Below are positions 1 to 6,675 of a stretch of DNA of 13,656 bases, piece after piece. The DNA comes from Planctomycetota bacterium (GTDB lineage: Bacteria > Planctomycetota > Phycisphaerae > WQYP01): assembly GCA_021798635.1 (NCBI GenBank), contig JAJZGH010000124.1, positions 1 to 13,656 on the forward strand. Direction: 5' to 3'. Each line of letters starts with the position of its first letter. Position 1 is the first letter of the stretch. A program made the position numbers and the translations under genes. The notes below the pieces were generated by a model. That model was not told the DNA's origin. It worked only from the letters and a program-made list of their open reading frames with translations, and searched no databases.

Positions 1-36
1 AGCGGTTAAAATCTGGGAGCGATGCAACAAAATTAT

Positions 37-81
37 CTCGGCGCTGCCGAGGCTCAGTCAAAACTGAATCTCAAATTCAGT
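37..81 (-). terminator. Two tandem hairpins downstream of nadB (possible terminator)
   Basis: On the minus strand, about 30 bases after the nadB stop codon, a 7-bp stem (ACTGAAT/ATTCAGT, 5-base loop, 63-81) is followed by TTT. A second 6-bp stem (CTCGGC/GCCGAG, 3-base loop, 37-51) is followed by ATAATTTTG. Both T-tracts are short, so this is a weak intrinsic-terminator candidate. It is the only terminator-like structure I see after nadB inside the window. The remaining bases 1-36 show nothing else. Confidence 0.4.
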
Positions 82-111
82 CGCGCAGCTTTGGGGCCGG
101 ATTATCTACTT

Positions 112-1776
112 TCATGGCACACTGCCTGTGGCGTCCGCGGATTCGTTATTCACCGCGATTTTCATCGGGATTTTTGACATGGCCCGCCAATCCAGGTGGC
201 ATTTCCAGTTGCGGTCATCGCGTTCGGGATAATCGGTGCGGTAGTGCACGCCGCGCGTTTCCTGCCGCACACCTGCAGCCGCCGAAATCAGCCGCGACAT
301 TTGCAGCATGTTCTGCAATTCCCAGCCCGTGGGCTTATCAAATACTTTGTCCAGCAGATAGTGCGACCAGAAATCAATGATTTCCAGTGCCTCGTCCAGT
401 CGCGGCCCGACACGTTCAATGCCGACATTGCGCCACATTAAAGATCGCAAGGATCCGAAGACATCCTGAATGTCGAATTCCGTACGTTCACTGGGGACAA
501 TTTCCGCTGCGACGATCGGAACTTCCAGAGAACGGCTGTGCCCCGCCAACGCCGCCGCAGCGTCCTCGCCGGCTCGCTTACCAAAAACCAGCGCTTCAAT
601 AAGTGAATTGCTGGCAAGGCGATTGGCTCCATGCAGACCGCTGTAGGCGGCCTCACCGATGGCGTACAAATTTTCAACATCCGTGCGTCCCAGAAGGTCG
701 CACGCCACCCCCCCCACCATGTAATGGGCACTGGGATGCACCGGTATGGGTTGCCGAGAGGGGTTAATGCCGAACTGCATGCACACCTGGTAAATACCCG
801 GAAATCGTATTTTGAATGCTTCTTCGCTGATGTGGCGGCAATCAAGAAATACATGCGTTGTGCGGGTTTTGGCCATCTGCGCCATAATGCCGCGCGAAAC
901 CACATCGCGCGGAGCCAAATCCGCCTGCGGGTGATAATCCGGCATGAAATGATACCCGGCTCTATCAATGAGTCTGGCTCCTTCACCCCGCACCGCTTCA
1001 CTGACCAGCGATCGCGCCGAGCCGGCAATGTAAATGGTCGTGGGATGGAATTGTACCATTTCCATATCTCGAAGTGTCGCTCCCGCCCGCCAGGCCATGG
1101 CGTGCCCATCGGCGGTGGCGATGGAGGGATTGGTTGTTTCGCGATATAAAGCTCCGGCTCCGCCGCTGGCCAACAGGGTTTTGCGCCCGAACATGACAAA
1201 TAATCCGCGTTGCTGATTCCATGCCAGAGCGCCCAGAACACGATTCTCCTGCGTTATTAAATCCAGAACAAACGTATGCTCAAGTATCGATACTTGCTCA
1301 TGCCTGCGAACCACTCCCATGAGGCAGTTGGCCAGTTCGCGCCCGGTGGCATCGCCCAGGGCGTGGACAATTCGCGCAAAGGAATGCCCTCCCTCGCGGG
1401 CAAAGGCCAGCCGGCCGTCCGTTTCACGGTCAAAATTCGCCCCCCACCGTATCAGCTCTTCAATGCGCGCCGGGCCTTCCCTTACCACCGTTTCCACTGC
1501 CGGCCTGTCACCCAGCCCACATGCCACCGTCAGCGTATCTTCAATATGACTCTGAAAACTGTCATCCGCCTGCATCACGCTGGCAATGCCGCCCTGCGCG
1601 TAATACGTGTTGGATTCCGACAACTGATGCTTGGACACCACCAGCACATCCAGTGATTCTGCCGCCGCTGCCGCCGCCGCCCGCAAGCCGGCCACACCCC
1701 CGCCGATGATCAATATATCGGTGTGAATTTGCGGCAGGCGTTTGGTTTTAAAAGGCAGCAGATACCGGCGATTCAT
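112..1776 (-). CDS. nadB: L-aspartate oxidase
   Basis: FAD-dependent cytosolic enzyme that oxidises L-aspartate to iminoaspartate, the first step of de novo NAD synthesis; the product goes to quinolinate synthase NadA. The 554-residue length is typical. An N-terminal FAD-binding GGGVAG motif lies at residues 25-30. The flavoprotein signatures YYAQGGIAS, EGGHSFARI, HPTTIY and SEAVRGEGA follow. His244, Arg290, His351 (HYMVGG) and Arg386 (NRLASNSL) fall at the same numbers I recall for the E. coli catalytic residues, so the enzyme should be active. The C-terminal third is the helical succinate-dehydrogenase-type domain. The longer frame starts ten codons upstream, but I chose the ATG at 1776 because GAGGAG lies about 8 bases before it. 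nadA and nadC are not in the window. A succinate dehydrogenase or fumarate reductase flavoprotein is excluded by the NadB-specific spacing and residues. Confidence 0.95.
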   Translation of the reverse strand: MNRRYLLPFKTKRLPQIHTDILIIGGGVAGLRAAAAAAAESLDVLVVSKHQLSESNTYYAQGGIASVMQADDSFQSHIEDTLTVACGLGDRPAVETVVREGPARIEELIRWGANFDRETDGRLAFAREGGHSFARIVHALGDATGRELANCLMGVVRRHEQVSILEHTFVLDLITQENRVLGALAWNQQRGLFVMFGRKTLLASGGAGALYRETTNPSIATADGHAMAWRAGATLRDMEMVQFHPTTIYIAGSARSLVSEAVRGEGARLIDRAGYHFMPDYHPQADLAPRDVVSRGIMAQMAKTRTTHVFLDCRHISEEAFKIRFPGIYQVCMQFGINPSRQPIPVHPSAHYMVGGVACDLLGRTDVENLYAIGEAAYSGLHGANRLASNSLIEALVFGKRAGEDAAAALAGHSRSLEVPIVAAEIVPSERTEFDIQDVFGSLRSLMWRNVGIERVGPRLDEALEIIDFWSHYLLDKVFDKPTGWELQNMLQMSRLISAAAGVRQETRGVHYRTDYPERDDRNWKCHLDWRAMSKIPMKIAVNNESADATGSVP

Positions 1777-1815
1777 TCCAATACTCCTCACAATTGCGAC
1801 GGTCACAACAGAATG

Positions 1816-1821
1816 ATTATA
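1816..1821 (-). promoter_or_regulatory. Possible nadB promoter (-10 TATAAT)
   Basis: A perfect TATAAT lies about 40 bases upstream of the nadB ATG on the minus strand, in the 120-bp gap after the nucleotide-sugar dehydrogenase gene. I find no good TTGACA-like -35 at 15-19 bases spacing and no extended TG. The call rests on the -10 and its position only. It would let nadB be expressed independently of the dksA-lspA operon. Confidence 0.3.
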
Positions 1822-1896
1822 CGGGGATTACCTGTTTATTTGCGGTTGGAAGCAATCCGGCCTGTTTTATTCAATGCGTCCAGAGGTTTTGCCGGC

Positions 1897-3231
1897 TCAG
1901 GCCGGGGTAATTTTGCCGCGGCCCAGGCGGTTACCCGCCATGGCGTTGCGTGTGTCTACGATACGCCGGGCGTGCTGTGCGATAAATCGCCAGTCATAAA
2001 GCGAGTGATCCGTCGCGATCAGCACAAGGTCATACCGCTTGAGATTGGCAGCCGTCAGCGCAACGGACTTCATCTTCAAATCATGCTGCCGCTGGGGATG
2101 GGTCCGCGGAATAAACGGATCATTGTAATCCACGCGTGCGCCCCGGTGCTTCAACTGCTCAATAAGCACAACCGATGGCGACTCGCGCAGGTCATCCACA
2201 TCTTTTTTATACGCCAGCCCCAACACCAGAATGCGGGATCCGCGAATGGCACGTCCCACATCATTGAGCGCCTCGGCGACTTTACTAATTACATGATATG
2301 GCATCGCGGTATTCAACTCGCCGGCTAATTCTATAAAGCGCGCCGTAACATCGTACTGTTTGGCTTTCCAGCTTAGATAAAATGGATCAATGGGAATGCA
2401 GTGGCCGCCCAGGCCCGGACCGGGATAAAACGCCTGAAACCCGAACGGTTTGGTTTTCGCGGCGGCGATGACTTTCCATACATCAATACCCATGCGGTCA
2501 AGAATTATTTTTAATTCATTGATCATCGCAATGTTGATACAGCGGTAGCAATTTTCCAGTATCTTTCCGGCCTCGGCAATTTCACAACTTTCCACCGGCA
2601 CCACGGTTTTAACGGCTTGACCGTAAAGCGCACAGGCGGCTTTTAATGCACCGGCATCCATGCCGCCGACAACTTTGGGAATATCGATCGTCTGAAAATC
2701 CTTGCGGCCCGGATCTTCCCGCTCCGGCGAATAGGCCAGAAGAAAATCCTTTCCGGATTTTAGCCCGCCGGCCTCAAGTACCGGCAATACAACTTCGCGT
2801 GTCGTGCCTGGATAGGTGGTGGATTCGAGAACAATCAGTTGCCCGCGGCGTAAATATTTGCTGATCGCCTCGGCAGTTCCCGAGACATACTGCATATCCG
2901 GCTCACGGTTAACAGTCAGCGGCGTGGGAACACAGATAATCAGCGCATCGCAATGGGCCATGCGGGAAAAATCAATGGTGGGTGTGAAATGGCCGTCGCG
3001 CACAAGTGTGCCAATGATTTTCGGAGAAATATGGCGAATGTAGCTTTTGCCGGAGTTCAACATCCGAACTTTGGCATCATCGACATCAAAACCGATGGTG
3101 GTAAAACCGGAATCGGAAAAGGCTTTTACCAGAGGCAGCCCGACATACCCCAGGCCAATGACGCCGACAATCGCTTTTTTGAATTCAATGCGTTGAACCA
3201 GTTCGGAAATAGACCAACTCGTATTTTTCAT
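1897..3231 (-). CDS. UDP-N-acetylglucosamine/hexosamine 6-dehydrogenase family (WbpA-like nucleotide-sugar dehydrogenase)
   Basis: UDP-glucose/GDP-mannose dehydrogenase family enzyme that uses NAD+ to oxidise the C6 of a nucleotide sugar to a uronic acid, a precursor for surface polysaccharide. Residues 26-31 (GLGYVG) are the Rossmann NAD site. TTYPGTT and SCEIAEAGKILENCYRCINIAMINE mark the central helical domain, GGHCIPIDP contains the catalytic Cys278, and LAYKKDVDDLRESP opens the UDP-binding C-terminal domain. The FYPGPGLGGHCIPIDPFYLSWKAK stretch resembles WbpA-type UDP-GlcNAc dehydrogenases more than UDP-glucose dehydrogenase, but the substrate is an inference. The 444-residue length is normal. 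Start: the frame is open to a TTG at 3243 and an ATG at 3237, but only the ATG at 3231 has a GGAA 6 bases upstream. No glycosyltransferases are nearby, so it is an orphan here. It lies about 20 bases after the microprotein gene and is probably co-transcribed with lspA. Confidence 0.85.
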   Translation of the reverse strand: MKNTSWSISELVQRIEFKKAIVGVIGLGYVGLPLVKAFSDSGFTTIGFDVDDAKVRMLNSGKSYIRHISPKIIGTLVRDGHFTPTIDFSRMAHCDALIICVPTPLTVNREPDMQYVSGTAEAISKYLRRGQLIVLESTTYPGTTREVVLPVLEAGGLKSGKDFLLAYSPEREDPGRKDFQTIDIPKVVGGMDAGALKAACALYGQAVKTVVPVESCEIAEAGKILENCYRCINIAMINELKIILDRMGIDVWKVIAAAKTKPFGFQAFYPGPGLGGHCIPIDPFYLSWKAKQYDVTARFIELAGELNTAMPYHVISKVAEALNDVGRAIRGSRILVLGLAYKKDVDDLRESPSVVLIEQLKHRGARVDYNDPFIPRTHPQRQHDLKMKSVALTAANLKRYDLVLIATDHSLYDWRFIAQHARRIVDTRNAMAGNRLGRGKITPA

Positions 3232-3251
3232 CCGCATTTCCAAATTCAGGG

Positions 3252-3404
3252 TTATTTGCTGGTATGGACGGCCATAGGAACAACATGCTGGACCGTCTGC
3301 CGTAACGCGGGCATTCCCGCGGTACGCTCATGATGGGCCAGATAAAGCAACCCCAGCAGCACCAGCAATCCAATAACAATTTCAACCGGGTAATTTGTAT
3401 CCAT
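3252..3404 (-). CDS. 50-residue single-pass membrane microprotein (unknown function)
   Basis: Small open frame that fills the gap between lspA and the sugar dehydrogenase. It starts with ATG at 3404, preceded by GAGGTG with about 10 bases spacing, and ends with TAA. The protein begins MDTNYPVEIVIGLLVLLGLL. Residues 7-24 form one strongly hydrophobic helix (IVIGLLVLLGLLYLA), followed by HHER and a mildly basic soluble tail of about 25 residues ending VHTSK. No cysteine is present, so it is not a lipoprotein, and the helix sits too close to the N-terminus and lacks an AXA site for a classical cleaved signal. It is 64 bases downstream of lspA and about 20 bases upstream of the dehydrogenase, on the same strand, so it is very likely in the operon. 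The family is not recognised. A chance frame is possible, but the hydrophobic segment plus the Shine-Dalgarno site and position argue for a real gene. Confidence 0.65.
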   Translation of the reverse strand: MDTNYPVEIVIGLLVLLGLLYLAHHERTAGMPALRQTVQHVVPMAVHTSK

Positions 3405-3468
3405 AATGACCCATCACCTCGTAACTGGGACTTTCAAATAACGGTCCTGCCTCCGCAGCCTGCGACCG

Positions 3469-4053
3469 TTAATCCTGCAGCGCAGCGTGCATCTGCGCAC
3501 CCTGAAACAGCCAGCAGGCAACAAGCAGCGGTACACCGATGCACAGCATGGCGTCCGCAAGATTAAATATCCATGGCCAATAGTGCAGAAGTATAAAATC
3601 CCGCACTTTGCCGCCATTGAAAGCACGATCATACAAATTACCCATGGCCCCTGCCAGAATCAGCCCCAGCGCGCTATGCATCACCCATTGGCGGCGTTGC
3701 GTGTTCATGAAAACATAGACTACAAAACCAATTGCCACAAGACTGATGAGAATAAACAGGGGAGCCAAACCCGGCCCGACGCCGAAAACGGCTCCCGGAT
3801 TCAATGTGGTACGCAGTTGCAGAACATCCGGAATCAGAACCACATGATGGGAACCTGGCCCGTAACCCAGCTTGGCAAACGCCAGATGCTTAGTCCATAA
3901 ATCCGCAGTCAGCCCACACACGGCAAGGAACACAAATCGCAGCCACGCAACCGGAGATGATTTCGCTAATGGAATTACCGCATGGGCAGCGGTAACCGGT
4001 GAGGAATCGGACGGTTCAGGCACGTGGGAAACCGAGCTGATGGGTTGATTCAT
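3469..4053 (-). CDS. lspA: Lipoprotein signal peptidase (signal peptidase II)
   Basis: Inner-membrane aspartyl protease that removes the signal peptide from diacylglyceryl-modified prolipoproteins, after Lgt and before Lnt. 194 residues. An extra cytosolic N-terminal tail of about 34 residues (Ser/Pro-rich) precedes four membrane segments at about 35-53, 97-116, 125-141 and 161-183. The two catalytic aspartates are Asp142 in GNLYDR and Asp167 in FNLAD. TTLNPGAVFG at about 82-91 matches the conserved periplasmic LNxGAxFG loop. The ATG at 4053 was chosen over a TTG ten codons upstream (4083) because GGACGG lies just before it and the TTG lacks a site. It begins 41 bases after the dksA-like stop on the same strand, so the two are probably co-transcribed. 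The tail is longer than in E. coli LspA. Confidence 0.94.
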   Translation of the reverse strand: MNQPISSVSHVPEPSDSSPVTAAHAVIPLAKSSPVAWLRFVFLAVCGLTADLWTKHLAFAKLGYGPGSHHVVLIPDVLQLRTTLNPGAVFGVGPGLAPLFILISLVAIGFVVYVFMNTQRRQWVMHSALGLILAGAMGNLYDRAFNGGKVRDFILLHYWPWIFNLADAMLCIGVPLLVACWLFQGAQMHAALQD

Positions 4054-4094
4054 GATGCCGTCCAGCCGAAACAATTCAGTCAAACAATATTTAT

Positions 4095-4859
4095 TTATTC
4101 GTCTTCTTCATCCGACATTTCCACGATCGTGTTTTCATGGCCATTACGCGGCAGCATTCCGCTTTCCAGCATTCGGGCATATTCAATACAGTATTTGGCC
4201 CATGGCTTGGCTTCCAACCGGGCTTTGCCGATGATTTTGCCGGTCGCGACGCACACGCCAAACGTGCCATCCTCTATCCGGGCGATGGCTTCCTGAATTT
4301 CCTTCAGCAGCTCTCGTTCGCTTTCAATCAGGCCCAGGGTAAATTCCTGTTCAAAATTATCAGTTCCAACATCCGCCATGTGCATGGGACTGCTGGAATG
4401 ATTGTCCTGATTTCGGAAGGCTTCGCTTTCCATCGACCCGACATCACCCAGAATTTCTCGACGCTTTTCCAGCAGCAGTGTGCGGAAATTCTCCAATTCG
4501 GTTTTGGAAAGTTTGACTGCCGGTATTTTCGTTGCCCCACCGCCGGTTGAGCCGTTGAGCCGATGAGCACTGCCGTTAATCGCTTTGCTGTTCACGGGCT
4601 TGGATTGCCGGGCATCAGGAATGTTCCGACTTTTTGCCGCCCGTGACGGCTCCGGCCGGGATGCGGCCTTGCCCACGCGGACAACTTTATACGCGGACGC
4701 TTTAATGCGTGCCTTCACCGACGTACTGGCGGCAACTTTCTTTTGCGTACCTTTCATAATTTTGGCCCCCAGCTTTGGCTTGGCCTTGGGTTTCGCTTTG
4801 ATGATCGCCTTGGGGGCATACTTTCCCGGCTTGGTTTTGATTACTTTCTTAACGGACAT
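4095..4859 (-). CDS. DksA/TraR-family RNA polymerase-binding regulator with basic N-terminal tail and half-degenerate zinc finger
   Basis: 254-residue protein. Residues 1-75 are Lys/Ala/Pro-rich, of histone-H1-like composition. A low-complexity linker follows to about 115, then a DksA/TraR domain with a coiled coil at about 117-195 (including MADVGTDNFEQE and LLKEIQEAIARIEDGTFG), and a C-terminal globular end with GKARLEAKPWAKYCIEYARM. DksA proteins bind the RNA polymerase secondary channel and, with ppGpp, tune initiation at rRNA and other promoters; whether this paralogue does so is an inference. The zinc-finger positions are Cys203, Thr206, Cys224 and Tyr227, so two of four Cys ligands are lost. 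The last residues are acidic (MSDEEDE). Start: the ATG at 4859 with GGAG 5 bases upstream is preferred to a GTG at 4865. It is the first gene after the promoter at 4952-4980 and lies directly upstream of lspA. Confidence 0.85.
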   Translation of the reverse strand: MSVKKVIKTKPGKYAPKAIIKAKPKAKPKLGAKIMKGTQKKVAASTSVKARIKASAYKVVRVGKAASRPEPSRAAKSRNIPDARQSKPVNSKAINGSAHRLNGSTGGGATKIPAVKLSKTELENFRTLLLEKRREILGDVGSMESEAFRNQDNHSSSPMHMADVGTDNFEQEFTLGLIESERELLKEIQEAIARIEDGTFGVCVATGKIIGKARLEAKPWAKYCIEYARMLESGMLPRNGHENTIVEMSDEEDE

Positions 4860-4951
4860 GTACACTCCATCAACTGCCGAAAACCAACTGTTTTACCCTC
4901 TTGTTATTCACTTATCGCGAAAGCTCTCCGCGCAAAGTGCCAAGATTCATT

Positions 4952-4980
4952 AACATATCGGCTTAATGCGGTTAAGTCAA
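4952..4980 (-). promoter_or_regulatory. Sigma70-like promoter of the dksA-like/lspA operon
   Basis: On the minus strand TTGACT (4980-4975, 5/6 to consensus) is separated by exactly 17 bases from TATGTT (4957-4952, 4/6). Transcription would begin near 4945, giving a leader of about 85 bases before the dksA-like ATG. The rest of the 218-bp gap to lexA contains A/T-rich runs and a GGCC-N8-GGCC imperfect hairpin near 5020-5035. I see no convincing lexA terminator there. Confidence 0.6.
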
Positions 4981-5077
4981 TCGAAACGCTTCACATTTTT
5001 TCGTGAAAAATCGTTTTTTGGCCGCATTTAAGGCCTTTTATTCTGGTGAATGGTAAGTTCCCGGGCGACCGACTTCG

Positions 5078-5701
5078 TTAGCGCGCATACGGCCTAAGCA
5101 CGCCAATGACGACGCCTTGAATCGTCACATCGGAATCCACGTAAATGGGAGCCATGGATTTATTGGCGGGCTGCAATCGAACCCGATTCTTTTCGCGGTA
5201 GATACGCTTCAGCGTGGCCGCCCCGTCGGAAAGCAGAGCCACCACGGTTTCCCCATCGCGCGCCGTTGAGCGCTGTTCAACAATGACCAGATCACCATCG
5301 GTAATATGATCCTCTATCATTGAATCGCCGCGTACCCGCAGCGCGAACGTGCCGAAGCGTGATGCAAACATATCTCCAAGACTGATGGTGTCGGGATTCT
5401 CCACTGCTTCAATCGGATAGCCCGCCGCGATGGAACCGGCCATCGGAAAGTCAGTCGCCTGGCTGTGTTGATTCCATGGCTCAGGCAGCTTCACTGCCGG
5501 ATGCACAGTCAAAGAGCGTGCCTTGTGCGGTTCGCGCACGATGAGCTTTTTTCGTTCCAGGGCCTGAACGTGCTCGAACACGGTGACCTTGGACACGCCG
5601 AGCTGATCGGCCAGTTCCTGCATCGTCGGCGAAAAGCCCTGCCGCAGCCGAAAGTCGCGGATAGCAGTAAGAATCGCCAATTGCTTCGGCGTTGGTGTCA
5701 T
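5078..5701 (-). CDS. lexA: LexA repressor (SOS regulator, self-cleaving S24 peptidase)
   Basis: Represses DNA-damage genes and cleaves itself when RecA is activated. 207 residues, usual size. Residues 1-65 are the winged helix-turn-helix (MTPTPKQLAILTAIRDFR...SPTMQELADQLGVSKVTVFEHVQALERKKLI). The cleavage site is Ala93-Gly94 in SIAAGYP. The catalytic dyad is Ser127 (RGDSMIED) and Lys165 (ATLKRIY), so autocleavage should work. The ATG at 5701 has GGAG 7 bases upstream. This ATG overlaps the TGA of the upstream unknown gene as ATGA, which suggests translational coupling. The recognition helix (SKVTVFEHVQALERK) is close to the common bacterial LexA form. A candidate operator, GTTC-N7-GTTC, lies in the promoter region upstream of the pair at 6494-6508, so autoregulation is likely. 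Confidence 0.95.
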   Translation of the reverse strand: MTPTPKQLAILTAIRDFRLRQGFSPTMQELADQLGVSKVTVFEHVQALERKKLIVREPHKARSLTVHPAVKLPEPWNQHSQATDFPMAGSIAAGYPIEAVENPDTISLGDMFASRFGTFALRVRGDSMIEDHITDGDLVIVEQRSTARDGETVVALLSDGAATLKRIYREKNRVRLQPANKSMAPIYVDSDVTIQGVVIGVLRPYAR

Positions 5702-6329
5702 GATTGTTCTCCATATAAAGGCGTGTTCCAGAGCCGGTTATTGCCGCTGCCGATATCCCCGGGCGCGTTATTTTTCTCGCCGATTCCATCGGCAGCTTTG
5801 CCAGTACTGGCATCGGAAATGCTCCGGCTTTCCGTACCTGGCGGGCAGTGGTCTTGGCGGCGGCCATCAAGGAAGAGATTGGGGTCCACGGCGAATACTG
5901 GCTCGTCTGCCGACATGCCGGGCACGGCTCCAGCAAATCGGGCTGGGCTTCGCTGCGATAAATTCGCCCTGGATGAATTCCTAAAAAGACGTCCCGCAAT
6001 TCTCGAAATAGAAGTTTCAACGGCGAAAATATTTCGTCGCCGGCGCTGTCCTGATCTTCCAATGTCTGCGGCCGATATCGATGGGGGAACCAGTCCACCA
6101 CATATTCTCCGCCAGGCCCCAGTGTGCACAGCGGAACTTCCATCTGCCGCAGCGACTTGGCAATCGCAAGATCGCCGTTCGCCAGCAGTTTGCCGGTCTG
6201 AATACGATAAATTTTCATCCCATTGCGATTGGGGATGGGCACCACGGCGGGAGGTGCGGGCTTGCTGTTGCCGCGCGCGTTGGGCCCGACAACTCCTGAT
6301 GTTTTCCAATTCAAGATGCTGGTAATCAT
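5698..6329 (-). CDS. Unknown protein upstream of lexA, apparent frameshift near 5910-5930
   Basis: Unrecognised gene. The ATG at 6329 has AAGGAG 9 bases upstream. Residues 1-140 look like a genuine soluble protein: a Pro/Asn-rich start, then MKIYRIQTGKLLANGDLAIAKSL, a VPLCTLGPGGEYVVDWFPHRYRP segment, and LLEPCPACR with Cys136/Cys139. In the same frame there is then no stop until 5481, deep inside lexA, and the encoded residues become unconvincing. One frame over, from about ADEPVFAVDPNLFLDG to NRLWNTPLYGEQS, the sequence again looks like protein and ends with a TGA at 5698-5700 that overlaps the lexA ATG. One missing base near 5910-5930 would join the two into a gene of 211 codons (210 residues). 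The alternatives are a sequencing error, a true mutation, or two genes (ATG at about 5916 for the second). Only the end coordinate and lexA coupling support the joined model. The unjoined frames are 5481-6329 and 5698-6441. The Cys pair may bind metal; the function is unknown. Confidence 0.5.
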
Positions 6330-6485
6330 AGGCTTGGACTCCTTTCCAAATTGCACACGCCGCGAAACCTGACGCTGACCAGGCCGCCCGGGGACTTAAA
6401 GCACCGCTCCTGGTGCCCTGCTTTATACTATGTCGGAACATTACGACCTCTTCCTTGAGAAAATCCGTAAGGCATCTGTTTGGAT

Positions 6486-6513
6486 ACTATACAGAACATT
6501 TTGCGAACGTCCA
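6486..6513 (-). promoter_or_regulatory. Leftward promoter of the unknown gene-lexA unit
   Basis: Minus strand: TGGACG (6513-6508, 4/6 to TTGACA), a 16-base spacer, then TATAGT (6491-6486, 5/6 to TATAAT). Start of transcription would be near 6479, giving a leader of about 150 bases. The candidate LexA operator fills the spacer, which is where a repressor would block polymerase. Confidence 0.45.
6494..6508 (-). promoter_or_regulatory. Candidate LexA operator, GTTC-N7-GTTC direct repeat
   Basis: Minus strand reads GTTC-GCAAAAT-GTTC. This is the direct-repeat SOS box known for alphaproteobacterial LexA (GTTC-N7-GTTC), unlike the inverted repeats of E. coli (CTG-N10-CAG) or Bacillus (GAAC-N4-GTTC). 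It lies between the -35 and -10 of the promoter reading into lexA, so autorepression fits. One 8-base match of this form can occur by chance in a few kb; its position is what makes it persuasive. Confidence 0.5.
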
Positions 6514-6675
6514 GTCTTGAAATCATTTTTATGGCATAATGTTCCTGACGCCCCATAATACCGCCGGAATGACCTAAAACATATCCTTTTGCGAAAAACA
6601 AGTTCGGTGTTATCATATATTGTGTGCGGGCCACCCGGCGGGGCAATGTTAAACACAAAAGGAATTTGAAAAATT

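Noticed and set aside
438..1241. 267-residue minus-strand frame inside nadB
   Set aside because: It overlaps nadB completely in another frame and its composition (Arg/Pro/Trp-rich) is that of a shifted reading of a real gene.
1892..1905. CCGGC-TCAG-GCCGG hairpin at the end of the sugar dehydrogenase gene as a terminator
   Set aside because: The stem overlaps the stop codon and is followed by AAAACC, not a T-tract, on the minus strand.
1723..2328. 201-residue plus-strand frame opposite nadB and the sugar dehydrogenase
   Set aside because: Antisense shadow of two well-supported genes, with no ribosome site or family resemblance.
5465..6325. 286-residue plus-strand frame opposite lexA and the unknown gene
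   Set aside because: Rich in Arg, Cys, Trp and Ser as expected for antisense of a GC-rich coding strand; no family features.
5698..6441. 247-residue minus-strand frame with ATG at 6441 and a GGAAGAGG ribosome site
   Set aside because: Its first two thirds are Arg/Ser-rich and out of frame with the convincing protein sequence that starts at 6329. Only its last part (about 5698-5915) looks real and was joined to the unknown gene instead.
6584..6606. Second LexA site of Bacillus type (CGAAC-N4-TTTTC)
   Set aside because: Only one half-site matches the GAAC-N4-GTTC form; too degenerate to call.
6428..6658. Minus-strand frames of 71-76 residues in the divergent control region
   Set aside because: TTG or GTG starts, no ribosome site, no conserved-looking segments, and they run across the promoter and SOS-type box.
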